Assembly: GCF_008033115.1 (NCBI RefSeq)
Contig: NZ_CP041203.1
Coordinates: 3,348,001 to 3,412,000, forward strand
Direction: 5' to 3'
DNA length: 64,000 nucleotides
Source: Cellulomonas sp. Y8
GTDB lineage: Bacteria > Actinomycetota > Actinomycetes > Actinomycetales > Cellulomonadaceae
The notes beneath the pieces were generated by a model. The model was given only the letters and a program-made list of their open reading frames with translations. It did not search any database and was not told the origin of the DNA. Each line of letters begins with the position of its first letter. Within the stretch, counting starts at the first letter, position 1. Of the stretch, positions 30,937 to 39,937 are shown piece after piece. A program made the position numbers and the translations under genes.

Positions 30937-31248
30937 GTGCCGTCCTCCCGCCGCTCCGGCAAGCGTCCCTACGCCGCCGAGCACGTCCCGCTCGACCTCG
31001 ACCGGGTGCGCGGCGGCCGCACGTCCGAGGAGGCGGCCGACGGCGCGTGGACCGTGCAGCAGGTCGGCGGGTCCGACCGCACGTTCCGGTGCCCGGGCTG
31101 CGACCAGGAGATCGCGCCGGGCACGCCGCACGTCGTCGCCTGGCGGTCCGACGGGCTGTTCGGGGCCGACTCCGCGCTGGCGGACCGCCGGCACTGGCAC
31201 TCCGCGTGCTGGTCGGCGCGGCACCGGCGGGGACCGACGCGGCGCTGA
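30937..31248 (+). CDS. small conserved protein with a zinc-ribbon-like motif
   Basis: A 103-residue protein of unknown role. The basic N-terminus (PSSRRSGKRPYAAEHVPLDLDRVRGG) is followed by TFRCPGCDQEIAPGTPHVVAW and HWHSACW, giving a CxxC...H...C pattern that could hold one zinc ion. Similar actinobacterial proteins are often labelled ATP/GTP-binding without evidence. GTG 30937 lies 7 bases after a -10-like GACAAT (30924-30929), so it may be leaderless. Confidence 0.7.
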   Translation: MPSSRRSGKRPYAAEHVPLDLDRVRGGRTSEEAADGAWTVQQVGGSDRTFRCPGCDQEIAPGTPHVVAWRSDGLFGADSALADRRHWHSACWSARHRRGPTRR

Positions 31249-31272
31249 CCGCCCGGACTACGCTCGACCGCG

Positions 31273-32103
31273 ATGACCACCGCAGCCGCCCCCACGCCCA
31301 TCCGGTCGCTGACCGTCCTGCCCGCGCACCGGGAGGAGGTCGAGCTGCACACCGCCGACGGCCTCACGCTCGTCGGCGAGCTGGCGCTCCCCGTCGACGC
31401 CGACGGCACCCCGCGCACCCCCGCGGCCACGCTCGTGACGCTGCACCCGCTGCCGACGCACGGCGGCTACATGGACTCGCACGTGCTGCGCAAGGCCGCC
31501 TGGCGGCTGCCGGCGCTCGCCGACGTCGCGGTCCTGCGGTTCAACACCCGCGGGACGTCGAGCCCGCGCGGGACCAGCGAGGGCGCGTTCGACGGCGGCG
31601 TCGCCGAGAAGTTCGACGTGCACGCCGCGATCGAGCTCGCCGAGTTCCGCGACCTGCCGCACCCGTGGCTCGTCGGCTGGTCGTTCGGCACCGAGCTCGC
31701 GCTCATGCACGGCCTGGACCCCGCGGTCGAGGGCGCCGTCCTGCTGTCGCCGCCGCTGCACCGGGCGACCGTCGCCGACCTGGACGCCTGGGACGCCGAC
31801 GGCAAGCCGCTGGTCGTGCTGGTCCCCGAGCACGACGACTACCTGCGCCCCGCCGAGGCCCGCGAGCGGTTCGCCCGGGTGCACCAGGCGGAGGTGATCG
31901 GCGTCGACGGCGCCAAGCACCTGTGGGTCGGGGAGCCGTACGTGCGGCGCGTGCTCGACGAGATCGTCCGGCACGTGCGCCCGGGCCTGCCGGTGCCGCT
32001 GCCGACCACCTGGGACGGGCCGAGCGAGCAGGCCGAGGCGCCCGCCGTCGCGCAGTCGCCCGACGGCGAGGCGTTCGCCGGATCCGACCAGGAGGACGCA
32101 TGA
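31273..32103 (+). CDS. alpha/beta hydrolase (COG2945-like)
   Basis: A 276-residue serine hydrolase. The nucleophile elbow is GWSFGTE, preceded by RFNTRGTSSPRGTSEG, the oxyanion-side motif seen in COG2945-type hydrolases. The acid is probably in PEHDDYLRP and the histidine in AKHLW. The substrate is unknown. ATG 31273 follows TACGCT (31259-31264) by 8 bases. The stop overlaps the start of a second hydrolase, so the two are coupled. Confidence 0.8.
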   Translation: MTTAAAPTPIRSLTVLPAHREEVELHTADGLTLVGELALPVDADGTPRTPAATLVTLHPLPTHGGYMDSHVLRKAAWRLPALADVAVLRFNTRGTSSPRGTSEGAFDGGVAEKFDVHAAIELAEFRDLPHPWLVGWSFGTELALMHGLDPAVEGAVLLSPPLHRATVADLDAWDADGKPLVVLVPEHDDYLRPAEARERFARVHQAEVIGVDGAKHLWVGEPYVRRVLDEIVRHVRPGLPVPLPTTWDGPSEQAEAPAVAQSPDGEAFAGSDQEDA

Positions 32104-32876
32104 CCGCCACCGTCACGCTGCACGCGCTGCGACCCGGCACCGGGCTGCCGCTGGTCCTGCTGCACGCCTTCCCGCTCGACTCCCGGATGTGGGCCGACGT
32201 CGCCCCGCGGCTGGACGGCCCGGTCCTGGCGGTCGACCTGCCGGGGCTGGGCGCCGCGCAGGGGGTGGCGCTGCCGGAGCCGTCGCTCGAGGCCGCGGCC
32301 GACGCGGTGGCCGCGGTGCTCGCCGAGGCGGGGCACCGGCGCGCGGTCGTCGCGGGGCTGTCGATGGGCGGTTACGTCGCGCTCGCCCTGGCCGAGCGGC
32401 ACCCCGGGCTCGTCGCGGGGCTGGGGCTGCTGGACACCAAGGCGACCGCCGACACCGACGAGGCCCGCGCCAACCGGCTGCGGGTCGCCGACGCGGTGGA
32501 GTCGAGCGGCACCGTCGACGAGGTGCTGCCCATGGCGACCGCGCTGCTCGGCGCGGCGTCCCGGGAGCGCCCGGAGCTCGTCGCCCGGCTGGAGGCGCTC
32601 ATCGGGGGGCAGCCGGCCGCCGGGGTGGCCTGGTCGCAGCGCGCGATGGCCGCGCGGCCGGACCGCACCGCGGTGCTCGCGGGGTACCGCGGGCCGGCGC
32701 TCGTGCTCGTGGGCGACGAGGACAAGCCGACGCCGGTCGCCGAGGCGCGGGGGATGGCGGCGGCGCTGGGCGTCGAGGCCGTGGTCGTGCCGGGCGCCGG
32801 GCACCTCACCGCCGTCGAGGCGCCGGGCGCGGTCGCGGCCGCGCTGGGGGAGCTGCTGGGGCGCGCCCGCCGCTAG
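32100..32876 (+). CDS. alpha/beta fold hydrolase (enol-lactonase/esterase type)
   Basis: A 258-residue hydrolase with the nucleophile elbow GLSMGGYVAL, the acid near VGDEDKPTPV and the histidine in GAGHLTAVE. The layout resembles 3-oxoadipate enol-lactonases, but no aromatic-degradation genes are nearby, so specificity is open. ATG 32100 has GGAGGA upstream and overlaps the preceding stop (ATGA). It converges with the next gene with an 11-base gap. Confidence 0.82.
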   Translation: MTATVTLHALRPGTGLPLVLLHAFPLDSRMWADVAPRLDGPVLAVDLPGLGAAQGVALPEPSLEAAADAVAAVLAEAGHRRAVVAGLSMGGYVALALAERHPGLVAGLGLLDTKATADTDEARANRLRVADAVESSGTVDEVLPMATALLGAASRERPELVARLEALIGGQPAAGVAWSQRAMAARPDRTAVLAGYRGPALVLVGDEDKPTPVAEARGMAAALGVEAVVVPGAGHLTAVEAPGAVAAALGELLGRARR

Positions 32877-32887
32877 ACGGCGCGGCG

Positions 32888-33376
32888 TCAGGTCGCGTCG
32901 TCGCCGAGCGCGCGGGCGAGCGCGACCGGCAGGTCCAGCGACTCCCCGTCCTTGCCGCCCGCGCCGATGACGAGCGGCGGGTCCTGCGGCTCCGGCCGCA
33001 CCCCGCGCAGCCGCGCGGCCAGAGACGGTGGCACGGTCAGCACGTAGAAGCCGCCGTCGGTGCCGACCGCGACCGTCCGGTCCCGGCGCAGGTACCAGCC
33101 CTCCAGCGGCGTGCGGTAGCGACCACGGCCGCCGTAGCCCTGCGCGTGCAGCGGCTCGGGGGCGACCCCCCGGTCGCGGGCGTCGGCGACGAATCGCGCG
33201 ATGAGCTCGCGGGCGCGGGCGGACTCGGCCTGACGACGGGCGCGGAGGGCGGCCTCGTGGGCGTCGGCGGCCTCGCGGCGGCGGGACCGCCAGTCGGCGG
33301 CGCTCTGGTCGGGCGCGTCGGGCGCACCCGCGTCGTCGGCCCCGGCCGGGACCGACGACGCGTCGCGCTCGCTCAC
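32888..33376 (-). CDS. hypothetical protein, partner of the coiled-coil scaffold gene
   Basis: A 162-residue protein not recognised as a known family. The N-terminal third is acidic and Ala-rich, then a basic helix (RSRRREAADAHEAALRARRQAESARARELIARFV) precedes a compact segment with YRTPLEGWYLRRDRTVAVGTDGGFYVLTVP. There is no signal peptide or membrane helix. GTG 33376 overlaps the stop of the upstream coiled-coil gene by 4 bases, so the two are translationally coupled and may act together. Confidence 0.65.
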   Translation of the reverse strand: MSERDASSVPAGADDAGAPDAPDQSAADWRSRRREAADAHEAALRARRQAESARARELIARFVADARDRGVAPEPLHAQGYGGRGRYRTPLEGWYLRRDRTVAVGTDGGFYVLTVPPSLAARLRGVRPEPQDPPLVIGAGGKDGESLDLPVALARALGDDAT

Positions 33377-35550
33377 TTCTCGGCCGGCGCGGCCGCGGCC
33401 TCGTCCTCGGAGGTCTCGGCGCCGTCGGCGGGCTGCTGGGCGGCCTGCGCCGCCTCCTTCGCCGCGGCGGGGCGCTCGGCGTCCTGCGCGGTCGGGGCGG
33501 CGGGGGCTTCGGCCGGGGCCGTCGCGTCCGCGGCGTCCTTCGCCCCGTCCGCCGCCGCGTCCGGCTTCGCGTCGTCCTTCGCCTCGGCGGGTGCCGGGAC
33601 CGCGGGCGTCGCAGCCGACACCGGGGCGGGCCGGCCCTTGCCGCGGGCCGGGCGGGCGGCCGGGCGGGCCGCCTGCTTCGCGTCGAACTGCGCCTGGGCG
33701 GCGTCGGCCTTCTCCAGCGTCGTGCGGTTCGGCGCCGGGTCGTGGCCGAGCAGGTTGCGCAGCTCGTCCAGGTAGGACGTGATCGACTCGCGCTGCCGGT
33801 TCAGGTCCTCGACCTGCCGCTGGGACGTGGTGCGCTCGCGCTCGGACTCGGCCATCGCCTCGGACAGCGTCTTCTCGGCGTGCTCACGCGCCTCGGCGAC
33901 GACGCGGTCGGCGTTGGCACGCGCGTTCGACAGCAGCTCCTTGGAGTGGTTCTGCGAGTCGACGCGGATCTTCTCGGCCTGCTCGAGCGCCTTGGCGACC
34001 CGCTGCTCGGCGTCGGCGGCGTGCGCCTCGGCGTCGGAGACGAGCTTCTCGGTCTCGGCGCGGGCCGTGGCGTGCCGCTCGGCGTCGGCGCGCTCGGCGG
34101 CCTCGCGCTGCGCGGCGATCTGCAGCTTGGCGTCGGCGAGCTGCTGTCGGGCCTGCGCGGTGAGCGCGTCGGCCTCGGCGCGGGCGGTCGACCGGACCTC
34201 GTCGGCGGCGCGGTTCGCCTCGGTGAGCTGGCGCTCGACGTCGAGGCGGGTGGCCTCGCGCAGCTCCGCGACCTCGCGCTCCGTGCGCTCGCGCAGCTCG
34301 GCCGCGTCGCGCTCGGTGCGCTCGCGCAGCTCGGTGGTCTCGCGCTCGGCCAGCGCCCGGACGGTGGCGGCCTCGTGCTCGGTGCGCTCGCGCAGCTCGG
34401 TGGTCTCGCGCTCGGCGGCGGCGCGGAGCTCGCTCGCGTACTGCTCGGACTCCGCACGCAGGGCGGCGAGCGACTGCTCGGCGTCCTGGCGGGCGGCCGC
34501 GATCTCGTCGGCCACGGCCGCGCGCAGCTCGCCGGTCTCGCGGTCGGCGGTCGCCCGGACGAAGCCCGAGTACTGCTCGGCCTCGGCCCGCAGGGCGGTG
34601 GTCTCGGCGGTCGCCCGCTGCTGGGTCTCGGCGGCGGCCCGCTCGGCGGCCGACCGCACGGCGTCGGCCTGGGCGGCGGCGTCGGCGCGCACGGCGCGGG
34701 ACTCCTCGGCCGCGGCCTGCCGGGCCTCGGCGATCTCCGTCGCGGCCACCGACCGCTGCATCGCGGCCCAGCGCTCGGCCTCGGTGCGCAGCTCGGCGAG
34801 CTCCGCGGTCACGCGCTGGCGCAGCGCCGTCGTCTCGGCGTCGGCGGCCTGGCGCAGGTCCTGGTCGTACCGCTCGGCCTCGGCCCGCATCGTCGTCGTC
34901 TCCGACTCGGTGCGCGTGCGCAGCTCCTCCGCGGCCTGCTCGGTGCTGATCCGGAGCTCGGTCGTCTCGCGCTCGACCGTCGCCCGCAGCGTGCCGAGCT
35001 CGCGCTCCAGCGTCGCGCGGCGCTCGCTCTCCTCGGTCTGGATGGCGGTCTGGATCCGGGCGGCCTCGCGCTCCGCCGACCCGACCAGCTCCTCCGCGCG
35101 TCGCTGCGCGCCGGTCAGCGCGCTCTCGGCCTCGGTGTGCGCCGTCGACCGCTCCTCCGTCGCCTCGCGGCGCGCGGTCGCGAGCAGCTCGGCGACCTCG
35201 TTCTCGGCGCGGGCACGCAGCTGGCCGGCCGCGAGCCGTGCACGGGCGAGGGCGTCGGACGCCTGCGCGTTCGCCTGCTGCACGACGTCGGACGACTGCT
35301 CCTCGGCGGACCGCAGCAGCATCTCGATGCGGGAGCCCAGGCCCGAGTACGTGGGCCGCTCCGCCTCGCGGAGCTGGCGGTGCGCCTCGGACAGCTCGCC
35401 CGAGATCTGCAGCACGCGCTCGTCCATCGAGGCGACCTGGCTGCGGGCGTCCTGCAGCGCGCGCTCGAGCTCCTGCATCCGGGTGTCGACGGGTCCGCGG
35501 TCGTAACCACGGAAGTTGACCACGGGGAAGGGCGTACGGTCCTCTGCCAC
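33373..35550 (-). CDS. Scy/DivIVA-like long coiled-coil protein
   Basis: A 725-residue cytoplasmic protein. Residues 1-75 resemble the N-terminal region of actinobacterial DivIVA/Scy proteins, including FRGYDRGPVDTRMQELE and PTYSGLGSRIEMLLRSAEEQ. Residues 80-575 are an almost unbroken coiled coil rich in Ala/Glu/Arg/Thr, with recurring ERETTELRERTE-type units. The last 130 residues are Ala/Pro/Lys/Asp-rich and probably disordered. Streptomyces Scy is a polar scaffold organising growth with DivIVA and FilP; a similar structural role is inferred here. GTG 35550 has AGGAGG upstream. The repeats make it prone to length change and to long antisense ORFs. Confidence 0.75.
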   Translation of the reverse strand: MAEDRTPFPVVNFRGYDRGPVDTRMQELERALQDARSQVASMDERVLQISGELSEAHRQLREAERPTYSGLGSRIEMLLRSAEEQSSDVVQQANAQASDALARARLAAGQLRARAENEVAELLATARREATEERSTAHTEAESALTGAQRRAEELVGSAEREAARIQTAIQTEESERRATLERELGTLRATVERETTELRISTEQAAEELRTRTESETTTMRAEAERYDQDLRQAADAETTALRQRVTAELAELRTEAERWAAMQRSVAATEIAEARQAAAEESRAVRADAAAQADAVRSAAERAAAETQQRATAETTALRAEAEQYSGFVRATADRETGELRAAVADEIAAARQDAEQSLAALRAESEQYASELRAAAERETTELRERTEHEAATVRALAERETTELRERTERDAAELRERTEREVAELREATRLDVERQLTEANRAADEVRSTARAEADALTAQARQQLADAKLQIAAQREAAERADAERHATARAETEKLVSDAEAHAADAEQRVAKALEQAEKIRVDSQNHSKELLSNARANADRVVAEAREHAEKTLSEAMAESERERTTSQRQVEDLNRQRESITSYLDELRNLLGHDPAPNRTTLEKADAAQAQFDAKQAARPAARPARGKGRPAPVSAATPAVPAPAEAKDDAKPDAAADGAKDAADATAPAEAPAAPTAQDAERPAAAKEAAQAAQQPADGAETSEDEAAAAPAEK

Positions 35551-35737
35551 GAAGTTCCTCCTGCGAGCGCGCGCGAGCGCTTGTGGGGACGGCCTCCGGG
35601 CGGGAGGCTCGGGGCGTCGGTCGGCCCGCGTCCGCCGTCCAGGGTATCGGCAGCGCCACGGCCCGGGACACCCGTCGGCCGGGCACGCACCTGGCCCGCA
35701 GCAGGCCCGATTTGCCCGGACCCCGAGGTGGTCCGCC

Positions 35738-35743
35738 TATCCT
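35738..35743 (+). promoter_or_regulatory. -10-like element before the envelope cluster
   Basis: TATCCT lies 27 bases before the GTG at 35771. A TTGCCC at 35712-35717 is too far (20 bases) for a good -35. The 220-base divergent gap has no other clear signal. Confidence 0.35.
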
Positions 35744-35770
35744 GGGACGTCACGTTCGAGAGGAAGATGC

Positions 35771-37531
35771 GTGCTCCAACGACTGATCGCCGCCGTCCTC
35801 GGGGTGCTCGGGGTCGCGGCCATCGGGCTCGGCGTCGCCTCCGCCACCGTCTGGCGGGCCGACGACCCGCTGGTGGCCACGGCCGCGCCCGGGGGACAGA
35901 CCCGGACCCTCGTGACCGACCCCGGGGTGCTCGAGCTCGCCGGCGACCCCGTCACCGTGACCGTGCGCGCCGACGGCGCGCCGGTGGTGCTCGCGGTCGG
36001 CCGGGACACGGACGTCACCGCCTGGGTGGGCGCCGACCCGTACGAGCGGGTCACCGGCCTGTCCGACTGGCACACGCTCGCCACCACGTCCCGCCAGGAC
36101 GCGGCGGAGCCGTCCGCGAGCCCGTCCGCGTCCGCGACCGAGGAGGCCGCCGCCGAGGCGGCCCCGTCGCCGACGGCGAGCGAGGACGCGGGCGCGGCCG
36201 CGGCGACCGCAGCCGACCCGACCGGCAACGACATGTGGGTCGCCGAGGTCGCCGGCGACGGCACCGCGACGCTCGAGTGGCCGGCCCAGGAGGGCCGCTG
36301 GTCGCTGCTCGCCGTGAGCCTGGGCGACAGCGCGCCGGTGCTGGACCTGTCCTGGCCGCAGACCGTCACCACGCCGTGGCTGTGGCCGGGCGTCGCGCTC
36401 GGCGTGCTGCTGCTGGCGGTCTCCGCGATCCTGCTCGTGCGCATCCTGCGCGAGCGGCGCGAGGGCCCGGACGCCGGCTGGACCGACGTGAGCACCGGGA
36501 CGCTCGCCACCGTGCCGCTCCCCGCCGCGGGCGCGACACCCGCGGGTGCTCCCGAGAGCGGCCCCGCCGACGCGATCCCCCTCGGCACGGTGACGGCCGG
36601 CGCGCCGCTCACCCGCCGGCAGATCCGCGAGGCCGAGGCCGCCGCGGCGGCGGCCCGCAAGCGGGGTGGCCGCACGCCCACCGGGTCCGTGCCCGCCGTG
36701 ACGGGTGCGACGCCCGTGGTGACCGGGGCGACGCCGGTGGTGACGGGGGCGACGCCCGCCGTGACCGGGGCGACGCCCGTGGTGACCGGGGGGACCCCGG
36801 CTGCGCCGGGTGCGACCCCCGCGGGCACCGGTGCGGCCCCGGCCGTCCCCGGGCCGACCCCGGGCGCGCCCGAGAAGACCGGCAGCGGGCCGGCCGGTGC
36901 CCCGCCCCGGTCCGGGCCGCGCGACGACGCGACCACGACCCTGCCGGTGACGCCGGGAGCCCCGGTGGGCGCTGCCGGTGCGCCGTCGTCCCCGGCTGCC
37001 CCGCCCGCCGCGGACGACGGCGCCGACGCCCGCCCGGGCAGGGCCGGTCGCGCACTCGCCGACCGCCTGCCGTGGCGCCGCGGCCGCGCCGGGGCGAGCG
37101 AGCCGGGTCCCTCGGGGACGGACGTCGACGCGACGTCGCCGGCGCGCCCGGCGGCGACCGGCTCCGGGGCGGCCGCGGGCTCGTCGGCCGATCCGGCGCC
37201 CAGGGCGTCCTGGGCCCCGGTGCCCGCACCCGGCCCCTCCGCCCGCCCGGTCTCCGGTCCGGTCGGGTCCCCGGCACCCGCGCCGTCCGCCCCGCCCGGT
37301 GCGGGTGAGGCGTCGCCGCCCGCCGCCCCCCGCGGCCCGGGTGCTCCGACGCCCTCCGCGCCGGCGTCGCGTCCGGGGGCCGCGCCCGGCGGGCCCGGTG
37401 CCGCCGCCGAGGACGACGCCGCCACCCGCGCCCAGCGCGCGGACGCCTGGCGTCGCATGTGGGGTTTCCCCAGCACCGACGAGGCCGGCACCACCCCGCA
37501 CGCCGACGACACCCCGGAGGAGGGCCGATGA
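35771..37531 (+). CDS. bitopic membrane protein with extracytoplasmic domain and long Pro/Ala/Gly tail
   Basis: A 586-residue protein of unknown function. Two membrane helices are seen, at residues 2-24 (LIAAVLGVLGVAAIGLGVAS) and about 202-223 (LWPGVALGVLLLAVSAILLV), flanking an external domain of about 175 residues. The cytoplasmic tail is low-complexity. It includes five 7-residue repeats of the TPVVTGA type (residues about 310-344) encoded by 21-bp direct repeats, and ends with AWRRMWGFPS and an acidic tip. GTG 35771 has GAGAGGAAG upstream. The stop overlaps the lipoprotein start, giving a coupled envelope operon. Confidence 0.75.
   Translation: MLQRLIAAVLGVLGVAAIGLGVASATVWRADDPLVATAAPGGQTRTLVTDPGVLELAGDPVTVTVRADGAPVVLAVGRDTDVTAWVGADPYERVTGLSDWHTLATTSRQDAAEPSASPSASATEEAAAEAAPSPTASEDAGAAAATAADPTGNDMWVAEVAGDGTATLEWPAQEGRWSLLAVSLGDSAPVLDLSWPQTVTTPWLWPGVALGVLLLAVSAILLVRILRERREGPDAGWTDVSTGTLATVPLPAAGATPAGAPESGPADAIPLGTVTAGAPLTRRQIREAEAAAAAARKRGGRTPTGSVPAVTGATPVVTGATPVVTGATPAVTGATPVVTGGTPAAPGATPAGTGAAPAVPGPTPGAPEKTGSGPAGAPPRSGPRDDATTTLPVTPGAPVGAAGAPSSPAAPPAADDGADARPGRAGRALADRLPWRRGRAGASEPGPSGTDVDATSPARPAATGSGAAAGSSADPAPRASWAPVPAPGPSARPVSGPVGSPAPAPSAPPGAGEASPPAAPRGPGAPTPSAPASRPGAAPGGPGAAAEDDAATRAQRADAWRRMWGFPSTDEAGTTPHADDTPEEGR
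36698..36802 (+). repeat. 21-bp coding tandem repeat, five units
   Basis: Five consecutive 21-base units starting at 36698, 36719, 36740, 36761 and 36782 differ mostly at third codon positions, the last one being more divergent. They encode the heptapeptide repeat of the membrane protein tail. Copy number may vary between strains. Confidence 0.8.
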
Positions 37532-38562
37532 CCGCACGCACCACGGGGCACCGCCCCGGCGCCGCGCGGCTGCGCCGCCGTCTGGCCGGCACGGCGGTCG
37601 CCGTCGTCGCGGCCCTGGGGCTGGCGGCCTGCGCCAACCCGGTGCCGGAGCCGACGCCCGACGCCGTGCCGGCGGTCCCGCCTCCGGCGCTGACGGTCGC
37701 CCAGTCGACGGACGTGCTCGACCAGGTCGGGACGGTCCTCGCGGCCGGGGACGAGGCGCTCGACGCCTCGGGTCTCGGCGCCCGGCTCGTCGGGCCCGCG
37801 CTCGCGATCCGCTCGGCCGAGTACGTCCGCGCCACCGCGACCAACGGCGAGCGTCCTCCGGTCGTGATCCCGACGACCGCGCAGACGACGATCACCCCCG
37901 ACACGACGAGCTGGCCGCGGACGCAGATGGTCGTGACCACGCAGCCCGACGACCTGCAGGCGCCGCTGCTGCTCGTCCTGATGCAGGACGGCCCGCGGGA
38001 CCCGTACCGGTTGTGGAGCTGGGCACGGCTCGGACCGTCGGTGCAGATGCCGCCGACCGCCACGCCCGAGGAGGGCAGCGAGCCGGTGGCCGCCGACGAC
38101 GGCACGTCGCTGCTGCTGTCGCCGACCGAGGCGATGGCGCAGTACGCGGACGTGCTCACGAACGGCGACGCGTCCGCGGCCGCGGCGACCTTCCCGGCCG
38201 ACTTCTTCCGCACCGCGATCACCGAGGCGCGGAACCAGACCGCCGCGAGCCTGCAGGCGGTCGCGAGCGTCGCCGAGACCGTCTCTCCGGAGGCGGGCGC
38301 CGTGACCGCGCTGCGGACCGCCGACGGCGGGGCGATCGTGGTGGGTCAGCTGACGACGGTCACCACCGTGACGCTGTCCCAGGGCAGCATCACGCTGAAC
38401 GACCCGTTCGACGCCGCCCTCGCCGGCAAGGGGAGCGTGTCGAGCAACCTGGTCCGGACGTGGACCGACGTGGTAGCGATGTACGTGCCCCCGGCGGGCG
38501 GCGCGCAGCAGGTGACCGTGCTGGCGGCGGAGCACGCCCGCACGGCGGTCACCGGTGAGTGA
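37528..38562 (+). CDS. predicted lipoprotein of unknown function
   Basis: A 344-residue secreted protein. A twin-Arg-rich N-region (RLRRRLAG) and hydrophobic core lead to the lipobox LGLAAC with Cys35. The mature part alternates alpha/beta and contains DPYRLWSWARLG and an Ala-rich segment, but no recognised catalytic motif. ATG 37528 overlaps the stop of the membrane protein gene. It may form an envelope complex with that protein. Confidence 0.7.
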   Translation: MTARTTGHRPGAARLRRRLAGTAVAVVAALGLAACANPVPEPTPDAVPAVPPPALTVAQSTDVLDQVGTVLAAGDEALDASGLGARLVGPALAIRSAEYVRATATNGERPPVVIPTTAQTTITPDTTSWPRTQMVVTTQPDDLQAPLLLVLMQDGPRDPYRLWSWARLGPSVQMPPTATPEEGSEPVAADDGTSLLLSPTEAMAQYADVLTNGDASAAAATFPADFFRTAITEARNQTAASLQAVASVAETVSPEAGAVTALRTADGGAIVVGQLTTVTTVTLSQGSITLNDPFDAALAGKGSVSSNLVRTWTDVVAMYVPPAGGAQQVTVLAAEHARTAVTGE

Positions 38563-38598
38563 TGACGTGAGAGCACGCGAGAGCAGGAGCACTTCGGC

Positions 38599-39537
38599 AT
38601 GAGCCAGAACCCGGCCCACGAGCCGCGCCTCAACGTGCGCGGGGCGGTCGACCTCTCCGGGCTCGGGCGCCCGGCCACCCCCGCGCCCGGCACCCCGGGC
38701 GGGCTGCCGACGCCGGGGCCGTACACGGTCGACGTCGACACCGAGGGCTTCCCGGCCCTGGTGCAGTCCTCGACCCAGCACCCCGTAGTCGTCCTGCTGT
38801 GGGCGTCGTGGAGCGAGACCAGCATCAACCTCGCCCGCGACCTCGGGGCGCTCGCCGACCAGTACGGCGGACGCCTCCTGCTCGCGCGGATCGACTCCGA
38901 GGCCAACCCGCAGGTCGCCGCGGCGTTCCAGACGCAGTCGGTCCCGGCCGTCGTCGCCGTGCTGGCGGGCCAGCCGCTGCCGCTGTTCCAGGGAGCGCCG
39001 CCGGCCGACCAGGTGCGGGGCGTGCTCGACCAGGTCCTCGAGGCGGCCGCGGCCAACGGCATCACGGGCACGGTCGCGGCCCAGGAGGCGGAGCCGGCGC
39101 CGGCCGAGCCCGAGGAGCCGCCGCTCCCGCCGCTGCACCAGGAGGCGTACGACGCGATCGAGCGCGACGACCTGCCCGCCGCGGCCGCCGCCTACGAGCA
39201 GGCGCTCAAGGAGAACCCGCGGGACGACATGGCGCGCGCGGGTCTGGCGCAGGTCGGGCTGCTGAGCCGGACCCGGGACCTCGACCTCGCCGAGGTGCGC
39301 AAGGCGGCCGCCGACGCGCCGTCCGACGTGGACGCGCAGCTCGCGGTGGCGGACGTCGACGTGCTGGGCGGCCAGATCGAGGACGCGTTCGCGCGGCTCG
39401 TCGACACCGTCCGGGTCACGTTCGGCCCGGACCGCGAGCGGATCCGGGTGCGGCTCGTCGAGCTGTTCGACGTCGTCGGCGCCGAGGACCCGCGGGTCGC
39501 GGCCGCACGCCGCGCGCTGGCGAGCGCCCTGTACTGA
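38599..39537 (+). CDS. thioredoxin-fold/TPR protein lacking the CXXC cysteines (CnoX/YbbN-like)
   Basis: A 312-residue cytoplasmic protein. Residues about 50-150 form a thioredoxin fold (PVVVLLWASWSETSINLARDLG, with cis-Pro region QSVPAVVAV). The active site reads WSET where thioredoxins have WCxxC, so both cysteines are absent. A Glu/Pro linker and TPR-like helices follow (EAYDAIERDDLPAAAAAYEQALKENPRDD). YbbN/CnoX holdases have this architecture, so a redox-inactive chaperone role is inferred. ATG 38599 lies 36 bases after the lipoprotein stop. Confidence 0.85.
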   Translation: MSQNPAHEPRLNVRGAVDLSGLGRPATPAPGTPGGLPTPGPYTVDVDTEGFPALVQSSTQHPVVVLLWASWSETSINLARDLGALADQYGGRLLLARIDSEANPQVAAAFQTQSVPAVVAVLAGQPLPLFQGAPPADQVRGVLDQVLEAAAANGITGTVAAQEAEPAPAEPEEPPLPPLHQEAYDAIERDDLPAAAAAYEQALKENPRDDMARAGLAQVGLLSRTRDLDLAEVRKAAADAPSDVDAQLAVADVDVLGGQIEDAFARLVDTVRVTFGPDRERIRVRLVELFDVVGAEDPRVAAARRALASALY

Positions 39538-39571
39538 CGTGGGCCGCCGGCTCCTCCGGGCGGGGGAGCGC

Positions 39572-39626
39572 GACGACCGCCGACCGGGCCCGTCCGACCT
39601 CCGTGGTCGGGCGGGCCCGCGTCGTC
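39572..39626 (+). terminator. terminator hairpin before the rRNA operon
   Basis: A 15-bp stem with one mismatch (39585-39599 with 39605-39619) and outer pairing of 39572-39577 with 39621-39626. It isolates the rRNA promoter from upstream transcription. Confidence 0.65.
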
Positions 39627-39903
39627 CCGCCGGCACCGCGCGGCGGGCCGGCCGGAGGAACGTCGCAGGTGGGGGCGGGGATCGAGGGTGACCGCCGTCA
39701 CGGCATCCCGAGTTGACGGTCCCTCCGGGGCGTGCGTAATGTTCTTCTTCGTCGCCCGGCAGGGAGGAACGGACACCGAGGATCAACCCGGTGGCTGGTC
39801 CCGCGGACGACCACCCCCCTGGTACGGCCTGAACGGGACGCATGAGCCCGGACATCGCCGCGCGGCGGGACGATCCACGAGGGTCGGGACGGTCCACACG
39901 GAC

Positions 39904-39932
39904 TTGACCGGCCGGAGCGGGTCGGATAAGTT
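39904..39932 (+). promoter_or_regulatory. probable rRNA operon promoter
   Basis: TTGACC (39904-39909) and TAAGTT (39927-39932) are 17 bases apart, about 300 bases before 16S. Further promoters may lie between 39627 and 39904, where no gene is seen. Confidence 0.6.
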
Positions 39933-39937
39933 TGAAC

